Source: Meridianimarinicoccus sp. MJW13
GTDB taxonomy: Bacteria; Pseudomonadota; Alphaproteobacteria; Rhodobacterales; Rhodobacteraceae
Length of the DNA stretch: 64,000 bases
Reading direction: 5' to 3'
NCBI RefSeq assembly: GCF_014901205.1
Contig: NZ_JACNMU010000007.1
Coordinates: forward strand, 248,001-312,000
This document shows positions 1 to 9,114 of the stretch, in pieces. The notes beneath the pieces were generated by a model. It had not been told where the DNA came from, ran no database searches, and was given only the letters and a program-made list of their open reading frames with translations. A program made the translations under genes and the position numbers. The stretch's first letter is position 1; each line of letters opens with the position of its first letter.

Positions 1-805
1 CGCGGCGCAGCGAGGCATCGCCGCGCAACACGTCGATCAGGCGCACACCGTCGCGCTTGAACAGATCTACCTCGGTCACGGTCTGGCCGGTCAGGGCGCT
101 GCCTTCGGGGATCGCCACCTCGGTGAAGAACTTCATGCCCTTGCGGCCCGACAGCAGGCTCGACATGCTGTCCCGTTCCGGCAACAGCTTCGGTCCCAGC
201 ACGCCCAGGTAAATCGCGCCCCAGGCCACCACGGCCAGACCCAGCGGGGTCACTTCGAAGATCGTGAAGGGTTCCAGCCCCTGCTCCCGCGCGACACCAT
301 CGACAAGCAGATTGGTCGAGGTGCCGATCAGCGTCAGCGTTCCGCCCATGATTGCGGCATAGGACAGCGGGATCAGCAGTTTCGAGGGCGCAAGGCCCAG
401 CGACCGCGCCAATTGCGTGAACACCGGGATCATGACGACCACCACCGGCGTGTTCGACACGAAGGCCGAGGCCACAACCACGAAGAACAACAGCACGAGC
501 ACCGCCATGAAGGGCTTCCTGCGGGACACCACCTCGGTCTGGCCGATGAACCATTCCAGCGCACCGGTGCGCACCAGCGCCCCCATGACGATGAACATGG
601 CGCCAATGGTCCAGGGCGCCGGGTTCGACAGCACCGACAGCGCAGAGTCGTAGGGCAGGATCCCCAGCACCAGCATTGCCGAGACCCCGCCCAGGGCCAC
701 AACCTCGGCGGGGAAGGTCTCGCGCAGAAACCCGATGAACATCAGGGCCACGATCATCAGGGCGATGATCGGCGCTGAATGTTCCATTCCGAGAATGGCC
801 ATCAT
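1..805 (-). CDS. SLC13/DASS-family anion permease, C-terminally truncated by the window edge
   Basis: A multi-spanning membrane transporter of the SLC13 (divalent anion:sodium symporter) type, which moves dicarboxylates or sulfate-like anions. The start is the ATG-ATG pair at 805/802. Hydrophobic segments alternate through the visible 268 codons. An SNTPVVVVMIPV stretch and, later, a GTSTNLLVDG stretch match the paired Ser/Thr-Asn-Thr signatures of SLC13 proteins. The last visible part (EVAIPEGSALTGQTV) looks like the start of an RCK_C/TrkA-C regulatory domain, common in soluble-domain-containing bacterial members. The substrate cannot be told, and the C-terminus lies outside the window. Confidence 0.8.
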   Translation of the reverse strand, partial: MMAILGMEHSAPIIALMIVALMFIGFLRETFPAEVVALGGVSAMLVLGILPYDSALSVLSNPAPWTIGAMFIVMGALVRTGALEWFIGQTEVVSRRKPFMAVLVLLFFVVVASAFVSNTPVVVVMIPVFTQLARSLGLAPSKLLIPLSYAAIMGGTLTLIGTSTNLLVDGVAREQGLEPFTIFEVTPLGLAVVAWGAIYLGVLGPKLLPERDSMSSLLSGRKGMKFFTEVAIPEGSALTGQTVTEVDLFKRDGVRLIDVLRGDASLRR

Positions 806-880
806 TGTGCGGTCTGGTCCCTCTTCACGTCACACCGACGCCATAACAGACAGAACACCAGCGCCGGGACAACGGAAATC

Positions 881-1693
881 TCACAGGGTACTGGCTTCCA
901 GCCGTCCGCCATGGCGGATCATGCGGATCGAGGTCGTCTTGCCGCTGCGATCATCGGTTTCCACAAGAACCCCCGACAGGGTGGCCTCGCCGTTGGCCGG
1001 AACAAAGCGGCCCTTGCCCATGCCGGTCACAAAACGGCGCAAGGGCTCGGCCTTGTCCATGCCGATGACGGAATTGTAGTCGCCGCACATGCCGGCATCG
1101 GTCAGATAGCCGGTGCCGCCGGGCAGGATCTGCGCATCGCCCGTGGGCACATGGGTATGCGTGCCCACCACCAGCGAGGCGCGGCCGTCGCAGAAATGGC
1201 CCAGCCCCATCTTTTCCGAGGTGGCCTCGGCATGCACATCCAGCAGGATCGCCTGCGCCTGCCCGCCCAGCGGGTTGCGGCGAAACAGCAGGTCCAGCGC
1301 CGAAAACGGATCGTCGAAGGGGCGCTTCATGAACACCTGGCCCAGAACCTGCGCCACCAGGATCTTGCGCCCGTCCGGCAGTTTGAACATCCGGGCACCG
1401 CTGCCGGGCGCTTCCTTGGCGAAATTGATCGGCCGCAGGATGCGCGGCTCCTTGTCGATGAAGCCCAGCATGTCGCGCTGATCGAAGGCGTGATCGCCCA
1501 GTGTCAGGCAATCGACGCCGGACTCCAGCAGTTGCTTGGCATGATCCGGGGACAGCCCCGCACCCGAGGTTGCGTTTTCGCCGTTGACCACGACGAAATC
1601 CAGCTTCCAGTCGGCCCGCAATTGCGTCAGCCGCTCCCGAACCGCGGTCCGCCCGGACCGCCCAACGATGTCACCTAGGAAAAGTAGTCTCAT
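881..1693 (-). CDS. YmdB-like metallophosphoesterase (TIGR00282 family)
   Basis: A 270-residue calcineurin-like phosphoesterase of the TIGR00282/YmdB family, whose characterised members hydrolyse 2',3'-cyclic nucleotides. Metal-binding motifs are in the family order: FLGDIVGRSGR at the N-terminus (Asp), VVNGENAT near residue 36, GDHAFDQ, LDVHAEATSEK in the middle and GTHTHVPTGD. Length fits the family. It stands upstream of, and on the same strand as, the truncated transporter, with a short gap of about 75 bases. The physiological substrate in this organism is not visible. Confidence 0.88.
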   Translation of the reverse strand: MRLLFLGDIVGRSGRTAVRERLTQLRADWKLDFVVVNGENATSGAGLSPDHAKQLLESGVDCLTLGDHAFDQRDMLGFIDKEPRILRPINFAKEAPGSGARMFKLPDGRKILVAQVLGQVFMKRPFDDPFSALDLLFRRNPLGGQAQAILLDVHAEATSEKMGLGHFCDGRASLVVGTHTHVPTGDAQILPGGTGYLTDAGMCGDYNSVIGMDKAEPLRRFVTGMGKGRFVPANGEATLSGVLVETDDRSGKTTSIRMIRHGGRLEASTL

Positions 1694-1770
1694 AAGCTTT
1701 GCCTAGGCGGCGCGCGGGTCCGGAGCAAGCAGAATTGCAATCCGCCGGGCGGCTTGGGGGCACAGGCCGA

Positions 1771-2325
1771 TCAGGGCCGGATCACACCCTGTTCGGTGAC
1801 GATCATATCCAGCGTCTGATCCACCGGTTCGACCGGCAGGTCCGGATCTTCCTGCGCGGCATAGGCCAGCCCGATGGCCAGCACACGCCCGCGCGCGCGC
1901 AACCCTTCCAGCGTGCGATCATAGAACCCGCCGCCATAGCCCAGCCGCGCACCACTGCGCGAAAACGCAACCATCGGCACGATCAGCACTTCGGGCACCA
2001 GTGGATCGGACCGGGCCGGAATGCGGGCACCGAAAGGACCGTCGGTCATCTCGGCCTCGGGGGTCCAGCGGTGAAAACTCAACGGTTGCCCCTTGCCAAG
2101 GATCACCGGCACCGCCACCGGGGCCACGCGCGTCCAGTCGGACATCACCGGCAGCGGGTCCATCTCGGTGTGGATCGCCATATAGCCGGACAGGATGGCC
2201 CCCTGATGATCGGACAAGACCGCGCGCAAAGCGGCCAGCGCCGGGGCAGGATCGGCTTGGTCATGTGCCGTCTTGCGCCGGGCGAACCCGGCCTTGCGGG
2301 CAGCAGTCTTGGCCTCGACGCTCAT
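1771..2325 (-). CDS. 5-formyltetrahydrofolate cyclo-ligase
   Basis: ATP-dependent conversion of 5-formyl-THF to 5,10-methenyl-THF in the folate pool. The protein is 184 residues, as is usual. The family signature RLGYGGGFYDR lies at residues 127-137, preceded by VPMVAFSRSG, where the usual Asp before the Gly is Ser. An N-terminal basic stretch (KTAARKAGFARRK) carries the conserved Arg/Lys that contacts the nucleotide. The start codon overlaps the stop of mgtE by four bases (ATGA), so the two are translationally coupled. The classic neighbour in enterobacteria is 6S RNA; no room for it exists here. Confidence 0.9.
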   Translation of the reverse strand: MSVEAKTAARKAGFARRKTAHDQADPAPALAALRAVLSDHQGAILSGYMAIHTEMDPLPVMSDWTRVAPVAVPVILGKGQPLSFHRWTPEAEMTDGPFGARIPARSDPLVPEVLIVPMVAFSRSGARLGYGGGFYDRTLEGLRARGRVLAIGLAYAAQEDPDLPVEPVDQTLDMIVTEQGVIRP

Positions 2326-3698
2326 AGCAGCACGTAACTGGCAAGACCGAGAAAGGCGAAGAAACCCACCACATCCGTCACCGTGGTCACGAAAGTGCCC
2401 GAGGCCAGCGCCGGGTCGAAGTCCAGTTTCTCCAGCACGATGGGGATCAGGATGCCCGACAGCCCCGCCACCAGAAGGTTGATGACCATCGCCACGCCCA
2501 GCACCAAGCCAAGGGTCAGCGAACTGAACCAGAGCCCACCGATCAGCCCCATGACCACCGCGAAGAACACGCCGTTGGCCAGCCCGGCCAGCGCCTCGCG
2601 CCGGATCACCCTCGTCACGTTCGATCCGGTCAGGTCGCGCGTGGCCAGCGCCCGCACCGCCACCGTCAGCGACTGGGTGCCCGCGTTGCCGCCCATCGAA
2701 GCCACGATCGGCATCAGCACCGCCAGCGCCACAACCTGCGTCAGCGCATCCTCGAACTGGGAAATCACCAGCGAGGCGATGATCGCGGTCAGCAGGTTCA
2801 CCGCCAGCCAGGGCAGGCGCGCGCGCACGGTTTCAACCACCGTGTCGGACAGGCTGGTTTCGCCGCTGACCCCGGCCAGCAGCAGCAGGTCTTCCTCGTT
2901 TTCCTCGTCCAGCACGATCATCGCGTCGTCGATGGTGATAACCCCGACTAGGCGCCCGGCCTCGTCCACCACCGGGGCCGAGATCAGGTGGTACTGGTTG
3001 AAGGCATAAGCCACATCCTCGCCGGTTTCGGTCACCGGGATCAGGATGAAAACTTCCTCGGTGATGTCTTTCAGCAGCGTGGCGCGCGACGAACTCAGCA
3101 GTCGGCCCAGAGTGACATTGGCCACCGGGCTCATGCGCGGATCGAGCAGGGTCACATGGTAGAACTGTTCGGGCAGATCGGTGGCATCGCGCATGTGATC
3201 GATCATCTGGCCCACGGTCCAATCCTCGGGCGCCGTGACCGCGTTGCGCTGCATCAGGCGGCCGGCGGAATCCTCGGGGAAGGCCAGCGACTGTTCCACC
3301 GCGAACCGGTCGGAATCCTCCAGCGCGTCAAGGATGGCTGCCTTCTGGTCGTCTTCCAGATCCTCGACCAGGTCGACCACGTCGTCGGTTTCCAGATCGC
3401 GGACACCTTCGGACAGGGCCGCAGGATCCAGCTGGCCGATGACCTCTTCGCGCAGGCCCTCGTCCAGTTCCGACAGAACCTCGCCCGCGTCTTCGCCGGA
3501 CCACAGTTCAAGGAAGGCATCGCGGTCGCCATCGCTGACCTGTTCCAGGAAGTCGGCGATGTCGGCGGGGTGCAGACCGTCAAGGTTGTCGTTGAGCAGG
3601 GCCGCGTCGCGGTCGGCCACCGCGGCCAGGATCTTGGTGATCCGGCGCGGATCCAGGACAGTGTCGGCGGGCTCGAAAGTCTCGGGATGTTCGCTCAT
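2322..3698 (-). CDS. mgtE: Magnesium transporter MgtE
   Basis: Inner-membrane Mg2+ channel of the MgtE family (458 residues). The N-terminal cytosolic superhelical domain (about residues 20-140, rich in Asp/Glu, with LHPADIADFLEQV) is followed by two CBS domains (about 145-265), a connecting helix, and a C-terminal block of about five membrane segments from residue 295. The membrane block contains the pore-type sequence MPIVASMGGNAGTQSL. The acidic N-domain and CBS pair sense cytosolic Mg2+ and gate the pore in the characterised homologue. It is cotranscribed with the folate cyclo-ligase downstream. Confidence 0.93.
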   Translation of the reverse strand: MSEHPETFEPADTVLDPRRITKILAAVADRDAALLNDNLDGLHPADIADFLEQVSDGDRDAFLELWSGEDAGEVLSELDEGLREEVIGQLDPAALSEGVRDLETDDVVDLVEDLEDDQKAAILDALEDSDRFAVEQSLAFPEDSAGRLMQRNAVTAPEDWTVGQMIDHMRDATDLPEQFYHVTLLDPRMSPVANVTLGRLLSSSRATLLKDITEEVFILIPVTETGEDVAYAFNQYHLISAPVVDEAGRLVGVITIDDAMIVLDEENEEDLLLLAGVSGETSLSDTVVETVRARLPWLAVNLLTAIIASLVISQFEDALTQVVALAVLMPIVASMGGNAGTQSLTVAVRALATRDLTGSNVTRVIRREALAGLANGVFFAVVMGLIGGLWFSSLTLGLVLGVAMVINLLVAGLSGILIPIVLEKLDFDPALASGTFVTTVTDVVGFFAFLGLASYVLL

Positions 3699-3872
3699 CT
3701 GCCCCTCCGCTGCGGTGCTGTCTCGACGTGCCGTAGGCTGGACCTAACAAGGGGGTGGTCCGCTCGGCAAGGGGGGCATGTACGGATTTGCAACAAACTG
3801 CCATGCTTGGCCGGAATGGCCCTGGTATGGCGAAAAAACCGGCCGTGGGCACAAGGCAGGAAGGGTTGGGCC

Positions 3873-5177
3873 ATGTCGGGCAAGGTGACGGTACTGTTGG
3901 GTCAGGTTGTGCAGTTTCGGGACGATCCTTTCGCCGGACCGCCTGAAACAGCCGCCCGCCACGATCGCCGGGGCGCAGTGGCGGTGGCCGACGGCAAGAT
4001 CCTGGCCCACGGCCCGGCTGAAACGGTGCTGGCCGCCCACCCCGACGCCCGGCGGATCGACCATGGCGATGGGGTGATCCTGCCCGGCTTTGTCGATGCC
4101 CACGCCCATTATCCCCAGACCGCGATGATCGCCAGTTGGGGCAAGCGGCTGATCGATTGGCTGAACACCTACACCTTCCCCGAAGAGATGAAGTTCGGCG
4201 ACCCGGCCTATGCCGCCGAGATCGCCGCCCGCTATCTGGATCTTCTGCTGGCCAATGGCACCACGACAGTGGCCAGTTTCTGCACCATCCATCCCGAAAG
4301 CGTCGAGGCGCTGTTCCAGGCCGCCGAGGCCCGTGGCATGTGCGTGGCCGCCGGCAAGACCAGCATGGATCGCAACGCGCCCGAGGGGCTGCGCGACACC
4401 GCCCAAAGCGCCTATGACGACAGCAAGGCGCTGCTGACCCGTTGGCACGGGCGCGGGCGCGCGGCCTATGTCATCACGCCAAGGTTCTCCCCCACCTCCT
4501 CAGCCGACCAGCTGGCGGCCCTTGGGGCGCTTTGGGCCGAACACCCCGACTGCCTGATGCAGACCCATCTGTCCGAACAGCACGAGGAGATCGCCTGGGT
4601 TCGCGAATTGTTTCCCGAGGCGCGGGACTACCTGGACACCTACGAATCCCACGGGCTGCTGGGCCCCGGCGGCCTGTACGGCCATGCCATCCATCTGGAG
4701 CCGCGCGAGATCGACCGCCTGCGCGCGGTGGACGCCAGCCTGATCCATTGCCCGACCTCGAACACCTTTATCGGCTCGGGCCTGTTCGCGACGATGGACC
4801 ATTGCCGCGCCGGACAGCGCGTCGGGCTGGCCACGGACACAGGCGGCGGGTCAAGCTTTTCCATGCTGCGGACCATGGCCGCAGCCTATGAGGTCGGCCA
4901 GTTGCGCGGCACCGCACTGCATCCGGCGCAGCTTCTGTGGCTGGCCACCGAAGGCTCGGCCCGCGCGCTGCGGATGGACGATCGCCTTGGCACGCTGGCG
5001 CCCGGCAGCGATGCGGATCTGGTGGTATTGGACCTGGCCGCCACCCCCGCCATCGCGCAGCGCCAAGCACAAGCCAATGACATCTGGGAGGCGGTCTTTC
5101 CCACCATCATGATGGGCGAGGACCGGTCGGTGGCAGCGACATATGTGCAGGGGCGTAGGGTCAACGCGTCTGAGTGA
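3873..5177 (+). CDS. guaD: Guanine deaminase
   Basis: Amidohydrolase that deaminates guanine to xanthine in purine salvage or degradation. The start at 3873 gives 434 residues, the usual length. Zinc-site motifs: PGFVDAHAHYPQT (HxH at 77-79), LMQTHLSEQHEE (His and the adjacent Glu region), GLYGHAIHL, and LATDTGGGSSFSMLRTM, carrying the metal-binding Asp and the SSF motif typical of GuaD. A longer in-frame upstream extension exists but runs over intergenic sequence and antisense mgtE, so I rejected it. The gene is monocistronic here, divergent from mgtE. Confidence 0.92.
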   Translation: MSGKVTVLLGQVVQFRDDPFAGPPETAARHDRRGAVAVADGKILAHGPAETVLAAHPDARRIDHGDGVILPGFVDAHAHYPQTAMIASWGKRLIDWLNTYTFPEEMKFGDPAYAAEIAARYLDLLLANGTTTVASFCTIHPESVEALFQAAEARGMCVAAGKTSMDRNAPEGLRDTAQSAYDDSKALLTRWHGRGRAAYVITPRFSPTSSADQLAALGALWAEHPDCLMQTHLSEQHEEIAWVRELFPEARDYLDTYESHGLLGPGGLYGHAIHLEPREIDRLRAVDASLIHCPTSNTFIGSGLFATMDHCRAGQRVGLATDTGGGSSFSMLRTMAAAYEVGQLRGTALHPAQLLWLATEGSARALRMDDRLGTLAPGSDADLVVLDLAATPAIAQRQAQANDIWEAVFPTIMMGEDRSVAATYVQGRRVNASE

Positions 5178-5238
5178 ACTGGAATTTGGGTCGGTGGCGC
5201 GATGTGCTGCGACGTGGTCGCGCAATGCTGTCGGGGTG

Positions 5239-5265
5239 CCTTGAGTATTTTTGCCAAGAAGAAAT
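5239..5265. other. Short AT-rich extragenic element downstream of guaD
   Basis: A run containing GAGTATTTTTGCCAAGAAG lies in the 118-base gap between the convergent guaD and hisN genes. It has a T5 tract but no stable GC stem before it. From memory, very similar strings recur at gene ends in Rhodobacterales genomes; that recollection is not verified here. It is possibly a 3'-end or transcript-processing element. Confidence 0.3.
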
Positions 5266-5295
5266 GGCAGGGCACAAGCCGAAGCGCGCGTCTGT

Positions 5296-6114
5296 CTAGG
5301 TATCTGGCCGGTTCAAAAGCGCCAGCGCTGCGGCGTGAAGCTCGGGCGTGGCGGCGGCCAGCGCCTGACCGCCCTGCCAGACCGGCCCGCCCTGCCAATC
5401 GGTGACGATCCCGCCGGCGGCCTCGATCACCGCGACCGGAGCGGCGATGTCATAGGCGTTCAATCCGGCCTCGATGACCAGGTCGATCTGGCCCATGGCC
5501 AGCAGCCCGTAAGCGTAGCAATCCATGCCATAGCGCACCAGACGGGCACGCTCGGCCACGCGGGTGAAGGCGGCGCGTTCGGCCGGGCTGCCGATCTCGG
5601 GGAAAGTTGAAAACAGGATGGCCTGCGACAGGTCGGTCGTCGCGGCCGCCGTCATCGGTGTTGTCGTGCCACGATGCGCCAGATGTGCGCCGTCGGGCGT
5701 GCCGATGAAACGCTCGCCAGTGTGCGGCTGATCGATTACCCCCAGAAGCGGGCCGTCTGCCGTACAGCAGGCGATCAGCGTGCCCCAGGTCGGGGTCCCA
5801 GACATGAAGGCGCGTGTGCCATCGATGGGGTCAAGGATCCACGTCAGGCCGGAAGTGCCTGTTTTGACGTCAAATTCCTCTCCAAGTATCGCATCCTTGG
5901 GGCGCAGGTCCGCCAGAAGTTGCCGCATCGCGCGTTCGGCCTCGCGGTCCGCGATGGTGACCGGGTCAAACCCGGTTGCGGCCTTGTTGTCGGCCGCCAG
6001 ATCCCGCGTGCGGAAGTGCGACAGACTGATCCTGGCCGCCGCATCGGCCAGTTTCAGGGCACAGTCGAGAAGACCGGAGATTTCTGATTGTTGGACCACG
6101 TCGACCACCCGCAC
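5296..6114 (-). CDS. hisN: Histidinol-phosphatase of the IMPase family
   Basis: Probably dephosphorylates histidinol phosphate in histidine biosynthesis. The inositol-monophosphatase fold is shown by GEEF (78-81), WILDPIDGTRAFMSGTPTWG (92-111) and a C-terminal AYDIAAPVAVIEAAGG that carries the third metal Asp. The DPIDGTRAF-x-G-x-P-x-WGTLI form is the hallmark of HisN rather than SuhB or CysQ. The start is uncertain: GTG codons at 6114, 6108 and 6099 are all possible, and no ATG sits in a good position. No other his gene is nearby, as expected for scattered alphaproteobacterial his genes. Confidence 0.78.
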   Translation of the reverse strand: MRVVDVVQQSEISGLLDCALKLADAAARISLSHFRTRDLAADNKAATGFDPVTIADREAERAMRQLLADLRPKDAILGEEFDVKTGTSGLTWILDPIDGTRAFMSGTPTWGTLIACCTADGPLLGVIDQPHTGERFIGTPDGAHLAHRGTTTPMTAAATTDLSQAILFSTFPEIGSPAERAAFTRVAERARLVRYGMDCYAYGLLAMGQIDLVIEAGLNAYDIAAPVAVIEAAGGIVTDWQGGPVWQGGQALAAATPELHAAALALLNRPDT

Positions 6115-6200
6115 CTGAAGATGGAGGCGTCATAGCGGGCGCAAGCGCGTCTGTCACCCGGCCTGCGCGGCCGGGGACGGGGTTTTCGCAAAGCTCCGCC

Positions 6201-6464
6201 CTAGCGGCGGAACGGGGTCACTTCGATTGCCGGGTCCTGCGCCCTGGGGTTGTAGCCCTTGAAGAAATAGTCGATCGGCACCGACAGGGCTTGAGAAATT
6301 TCCCAAAGGCGAGAGGCGCTGACCCTGTTCACCCCGGTTTCGTACTTCTGGATCTGCTGAAATTTGATCCCGACCTGCTCGGCCAGTTGCTGTTGTGTCA
6401 TCGACATCTCGCGCCGTCGTTGACGGATGACGTTTCCCACGTGGGTATCCACTGGATGTGGCAT
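6201..6464 (-). CDS. Xre-family helix-turn-helix regulator
   Basis: A small DNA-binding protein of 87 residues. The start at 6464 is fixed by a good ribosome-binding site (GGGAGAACAGGA) just before the ATG. The cro/C1-type HTH spans about residues 12-68: VIRQRRREMSMTQQQLAEQVGIK followed by FQQIQKYETGVNRVSASRLWEISQALSVPIDYFF. This compact single-domain type is widespread in alphaproteobacteria, often in several copies. Its target is unknown. It is divergent from the quinone oxidoreductase gene, so a role at the shared 286-base intergenic region is possible. Confidence 0.85.
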   Translation of the reverse strand: MPHPVDTHVGNVIRQRRREMSMTQQQLAEQVGIKFQQIQKYETGVNRVSASRLWEISQALSVPIDYFFKGYNPRAQDPAIEVTPFRR

Positions 6465-6750
6465 TCCTGTTCTCCCAAATCGCTCAATACCAAACTGGTG
6501 AAAGCCGAAACGCCTGGCCCGTTCTGGGCCGTTGGGATTCTCCCGCTGTGCTGTTCCGGCATGTCCCCGCACCATGGGTACAGGACCGGAAAGCGACCGC
6601 TTCGGGGCGTGCAACACTCTTGTAACGCATATACTGGAAAAATTTCTCAAAAATACAGTGCAACGTCAGCTTAATCTTTACCAGTGGTTAACACTTCACA
6701 TATTCGAAACCTCGGACGGCAAACAGTGTTTTTTGGGTAAGGAGAACCAA

Positions 6751-7710
6751 ATGCGGGCTTGGCAACTGGAAGAAATCGGTGGAACGCCGCAACTTAACAG
6801 TGTGGAGCCGCCCCGACCCGGCCCGAGCGAGGTGCAGATCGACATTGCCGCCTGTGGGCTGAATTTCGCCGATCTGCTGACCATCAAGGGGCAGTACCAG
6901 GAAAAGCCGCCGCTGCCCCTGACCCTGGGGATGGAATTCGCCGGCGTGGTGCGGGCGGTGGGATCCGAGGTGACGGGCCTGGCGGTGGGCACCCGCGTCG
7001 GAACCTACTCGGGCGGTGGTGGTCTGGCCGAGGTCGCCTGCGTGCCTGCGGACCGCTGCGTGCCGCTGCCCGATGCAATGCCCTTCGCCGATGCGGCGGC
7101 GTTCCAGATTGCCTATGGCACTTCGCATGTGGCGCTGCGCCACCGGGCCAACCTGCAACCGGGCGAAACCGTTCTGGTGTTGGGCGCGGCCGGGGGTGTG
7201 GGCCTGACGGCGGTCGAGATCGCCCATCGCATGGGCGCACGGGTGATCGCCTGCGCCCGCGGGGTCGAAAAGCTGGACATCGCGCGCCGGGCCGGGGCCG
7301 ATGAGGTCATCGACAGCGAAACCCCTGACCTGAAGGCCGCGCTGAAAGCCATGGGCGGCGTTGACGTGATCTATGATGCGGTGGGCGATCCGATGTTCTC
7401 GGCGGCGCTGCGCGCCTGCCGTCCCGGTGCGCGGGTGCTGGTGATCGGCTTTGCCGCCGGTCAGGTGCCGCAGATCCCCGCCAATTACCTGCTGGTGAAG
7501 AACATCACCGTCCATGGCTTGTACTGGGGCGGCTACCTGGCCTTTGCCCCCAAGGTGCTGACAGACTCGATGGCCGAATTGTTCGACTGGTACGCCGAGG
7601 GCAAGCTGCGGCCGCACATCAGCCACACCTTGCCTCTGGAGAAAGCCGACGTGGGGCTGGAGCTGCTGCGCAGCCGCAAGTCCACCGGCAAAGTGGTCAT
7701 CACCCCCTGA
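6751..7710 (+). CDS. Zinc-independent MDR oxidoreductase (NADPH:quinone reductase type)
   Basis: A 319-residue medium-chain dehydrogenase/reductase of the quinone-oxidoreductase branch. The N-terminal GroES-like domain contains CGLNFADLLTIKGQY. The Rossmann domain has the NADPH-binding AAGGVG at 146-151. The catalytic zinc ligands of alcohol dehydrogenases are missing, as expected for the branch. The start at 6751 follows a strong AAGGAG. The actual acceptor (quinone, enoyl or acrylyl compounds) cannot be determined; some relatives reduce acryloyl-CoA, but nothing nearby supports that here. Confidence 0.85.
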   Translation: MRAWQLEEIGGTPQLNSVEPPRPGPSEVQIDIAACGLNFADLLTIKGQYQEKPPLPLTLGMEFAGVVRAVGSEVTGLAVGTRVGTYSGGGGLAEVACVPADRCVPLPDAMPFADAAAFQIAYGTSHVALRHRANLQPGETVLVLGAAGGVGLTAVEIAHRMGARVIACARGVEKLDIARRAGADEVIDSETPDLKAALKAMGGVDVIYDAVGDPMFSAALRACRPGARVLVIGFAAGQVPQIPANYLLVKNITVHGLYWGGYLAFAPKVLTDSMAELFDWYAEGKLRPHISHTLPLEKADVGLELLRSRKSTGKVVITP

Positions 7711-7716
7711 GCCAGC

Positions 7717-8589
7717 TCAGGCCACGGCGCGGGCGCGACGGATCTGGTAGGCCGCGCGCACCAGTTCGGCCATGCGGGCCACGGGCGTCTCCTGGCCGGC
7801 GCCGTTGACATAAAGGTTGATCTGGCGCGACGGCAGTTGCGGCAGGGCGCCGCCGTGCGGGATTTCGTCCAGTTGCGGCGAGGCGGTGCCGGACAGAACC
7901 GCGCCCACGGCCAGATCGGCGCTGAGCGAAGCTTCGATGGTGCGCGAGGAATCCGATTCCACCGCCATGTCCCATTCGATGCCTGCCTGATCCAGCGCCT
8001 GCTGGACCGGGGCGCGGAACATGCAGCCCGGTTCGAACCCCAGCCGCAGCGGGCGCTGCTTCCACGCGATCCCGCCGGGCGCCCCGATCCAGACCAGCGG
8101 CAACGCTGCAAGGGTTTCACCCTGCGCATCGGGGCTTTCCTCGGTGGTCAGGATCAGATCGCAATCGCCGCGGGCGAATTCTTCCTTCAGTTTGCGGGTG
8201 TAGGACGACACCAGATGCACCCGCATCCGGGGAAACTCGGCGTTGAAGCGTTGCAGCACGCCGGGAATATGCGGGTAGATGATGTCATGCGGTACGCCAA
8301 GCGTCAGTTCGCCTTCGAAGACGGTGTCGGTCAGGCGGCTGACCGCCTCGTCGTTCAGGGCCAGCATCTTGCGGCTGTAGCCGAGCAACTGCTCTCCCGC
8401 CGCGGTCAGGGTGACGGTGCGAGCGGAACGGTCCAGAAGCTGCACGTCCAGTGCCTCCTCCAGCCGCTTCATCTGCATCGAGACCGCCGATTGCGTCAGG
8501 TTCAGAAGGTTTGCCGCCCGCGTCACGCCGCCGGTATCGGCCACGGCCACAAAACTGCGCAGGGCTGACAGGTCAAGAACACGCCTCAT
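7717..8589 (-). CDS. LysR-family transcriptional regulator
   Basis: A 290-residue LysR-type regulator. The winged HTH occupies residues 1-60 (LSALRSFVAVADTGGVTRAA, then NLTQSAVSMQMKRLEEAL), followed by a periplasmic-binding-like effector domain. I prefer the start at 8589 (MRRVLDLSAL), preceded by an AGG at a suitable distance; ATG codons at 8622 and 8661 would add AT-rich upstream sequence. It is convergent with the oxidoreductase gene (six bases apart) and divergent from the DUF1127 gene, which is therefore the likely target, together with itself. Confidence 0.88.
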   Translation of the reverse strand: MRRVLDLSALRSFVAVADTGGVTRAANLLNLTQSAVSMQMKRLEEALDVQLLDRSARTVTLTAAGEQLLGYSRKMLALNDEAVSRLTDTVFEGELTLGVPHDIIYPHIPGVLQRFNAEFPRMRVHLVSSYTRKLKEEFARGDCDLILTTEESPDAQGETLAALPLVWIGAPGGIAWKQRPLRLGFEPGCMFRAPVQQALDQAGIEWDMAVESDSSRTIEASLSADLAVGAVLSGTASPQLDEIPHGGALPQLPSRQINLYVNGAGQETPVARMAELVRAAYQIRRARAVA

Positions 8590-8713
8590 ATCAATACCTG
8601 TGATGTTTTGGTTCAAAATCATTCGTTTTACAAATTCACCACAGCGGCACAGAAACATCAACAGAATTCATGAAAGAGCCAAACTGCATCACGAACACTG
8701 AAAGGAACACCCC

Positions 8714-8938
8714 ATGTCCGCGCCCGTCTCCTGCACCTGTGCCCTGCCCCGCCAATCCCGCCGCCTGTCCCTGCCCGGTCTCTTCCAAGCCGTCCGGGCA
8801 GCGCACCGCCAGCGGCGTGCCTTGCAGCAACTGGACGACCGGATGTTGGCGGATGTGGGGATCACCCGCGCCCAGGCCGAGCAAGAGGCCGCGCGGCTGG
8901 TCTGGGATGCGCCCGCCCATTGGCTGCAACGGCGCTGA
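8714..8938 (+). CDS. DUF1127 (YjiS-like) small protein
   Basis: A 74-residue protein ending in the DUF1127 pattern: QQLDDRMLADVGITRAQAEQEA at about 43-64. This family is abundant in alphaproteobacteria. Characterised members such as Rhodobacter CcaF1 act as small arginine-rich RNA-binding proteins in stress responses. The N-terminus here has a CTC motif (residues 7-9) followed by arginine-rich sequence. It is divergent from the LysR gene, with 124 bases between the chosen starts. Confidence 0.82.
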   Translation: MSAPVSCTCALPRQSRRLSLPGLFQAVRAAHRQRRALQQLDDRMLADVGITRAQAEQEAARLVWDAPAHWLQRR

Positions 8939-9114
8939 AAGGCCCTGCCGGCCCCGACATTGACAGGAATCAGCCCCCGCAGGCCGAACAAATCCGGAAG
9001 ATCGGCTGAAATCGTACCCACACTCGCTTGAAAAACCGCGCCCGGTTGCCGATATTCTGTTGCAAGTGCGGCCCGTGAACTGGCCGCCTGCCAGATATGA
9101 CAGGAGAGAGCTTC

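Noticed and set aside
1694-1770. 6S RNA next to the 5-formyl-THF cyclo-ligase gene
   Set aside because: This is the classic ssrS position, but the downstream gap is only 77 bases and the upstream side overlaps mgtE, so there is no room.
6672-6693. CtrA-like pair of TTAA boxes upstream of the quinone oxidoreductase
   Set aside because: The spacing between the TTAA boxes is 13 bases instead of seven.
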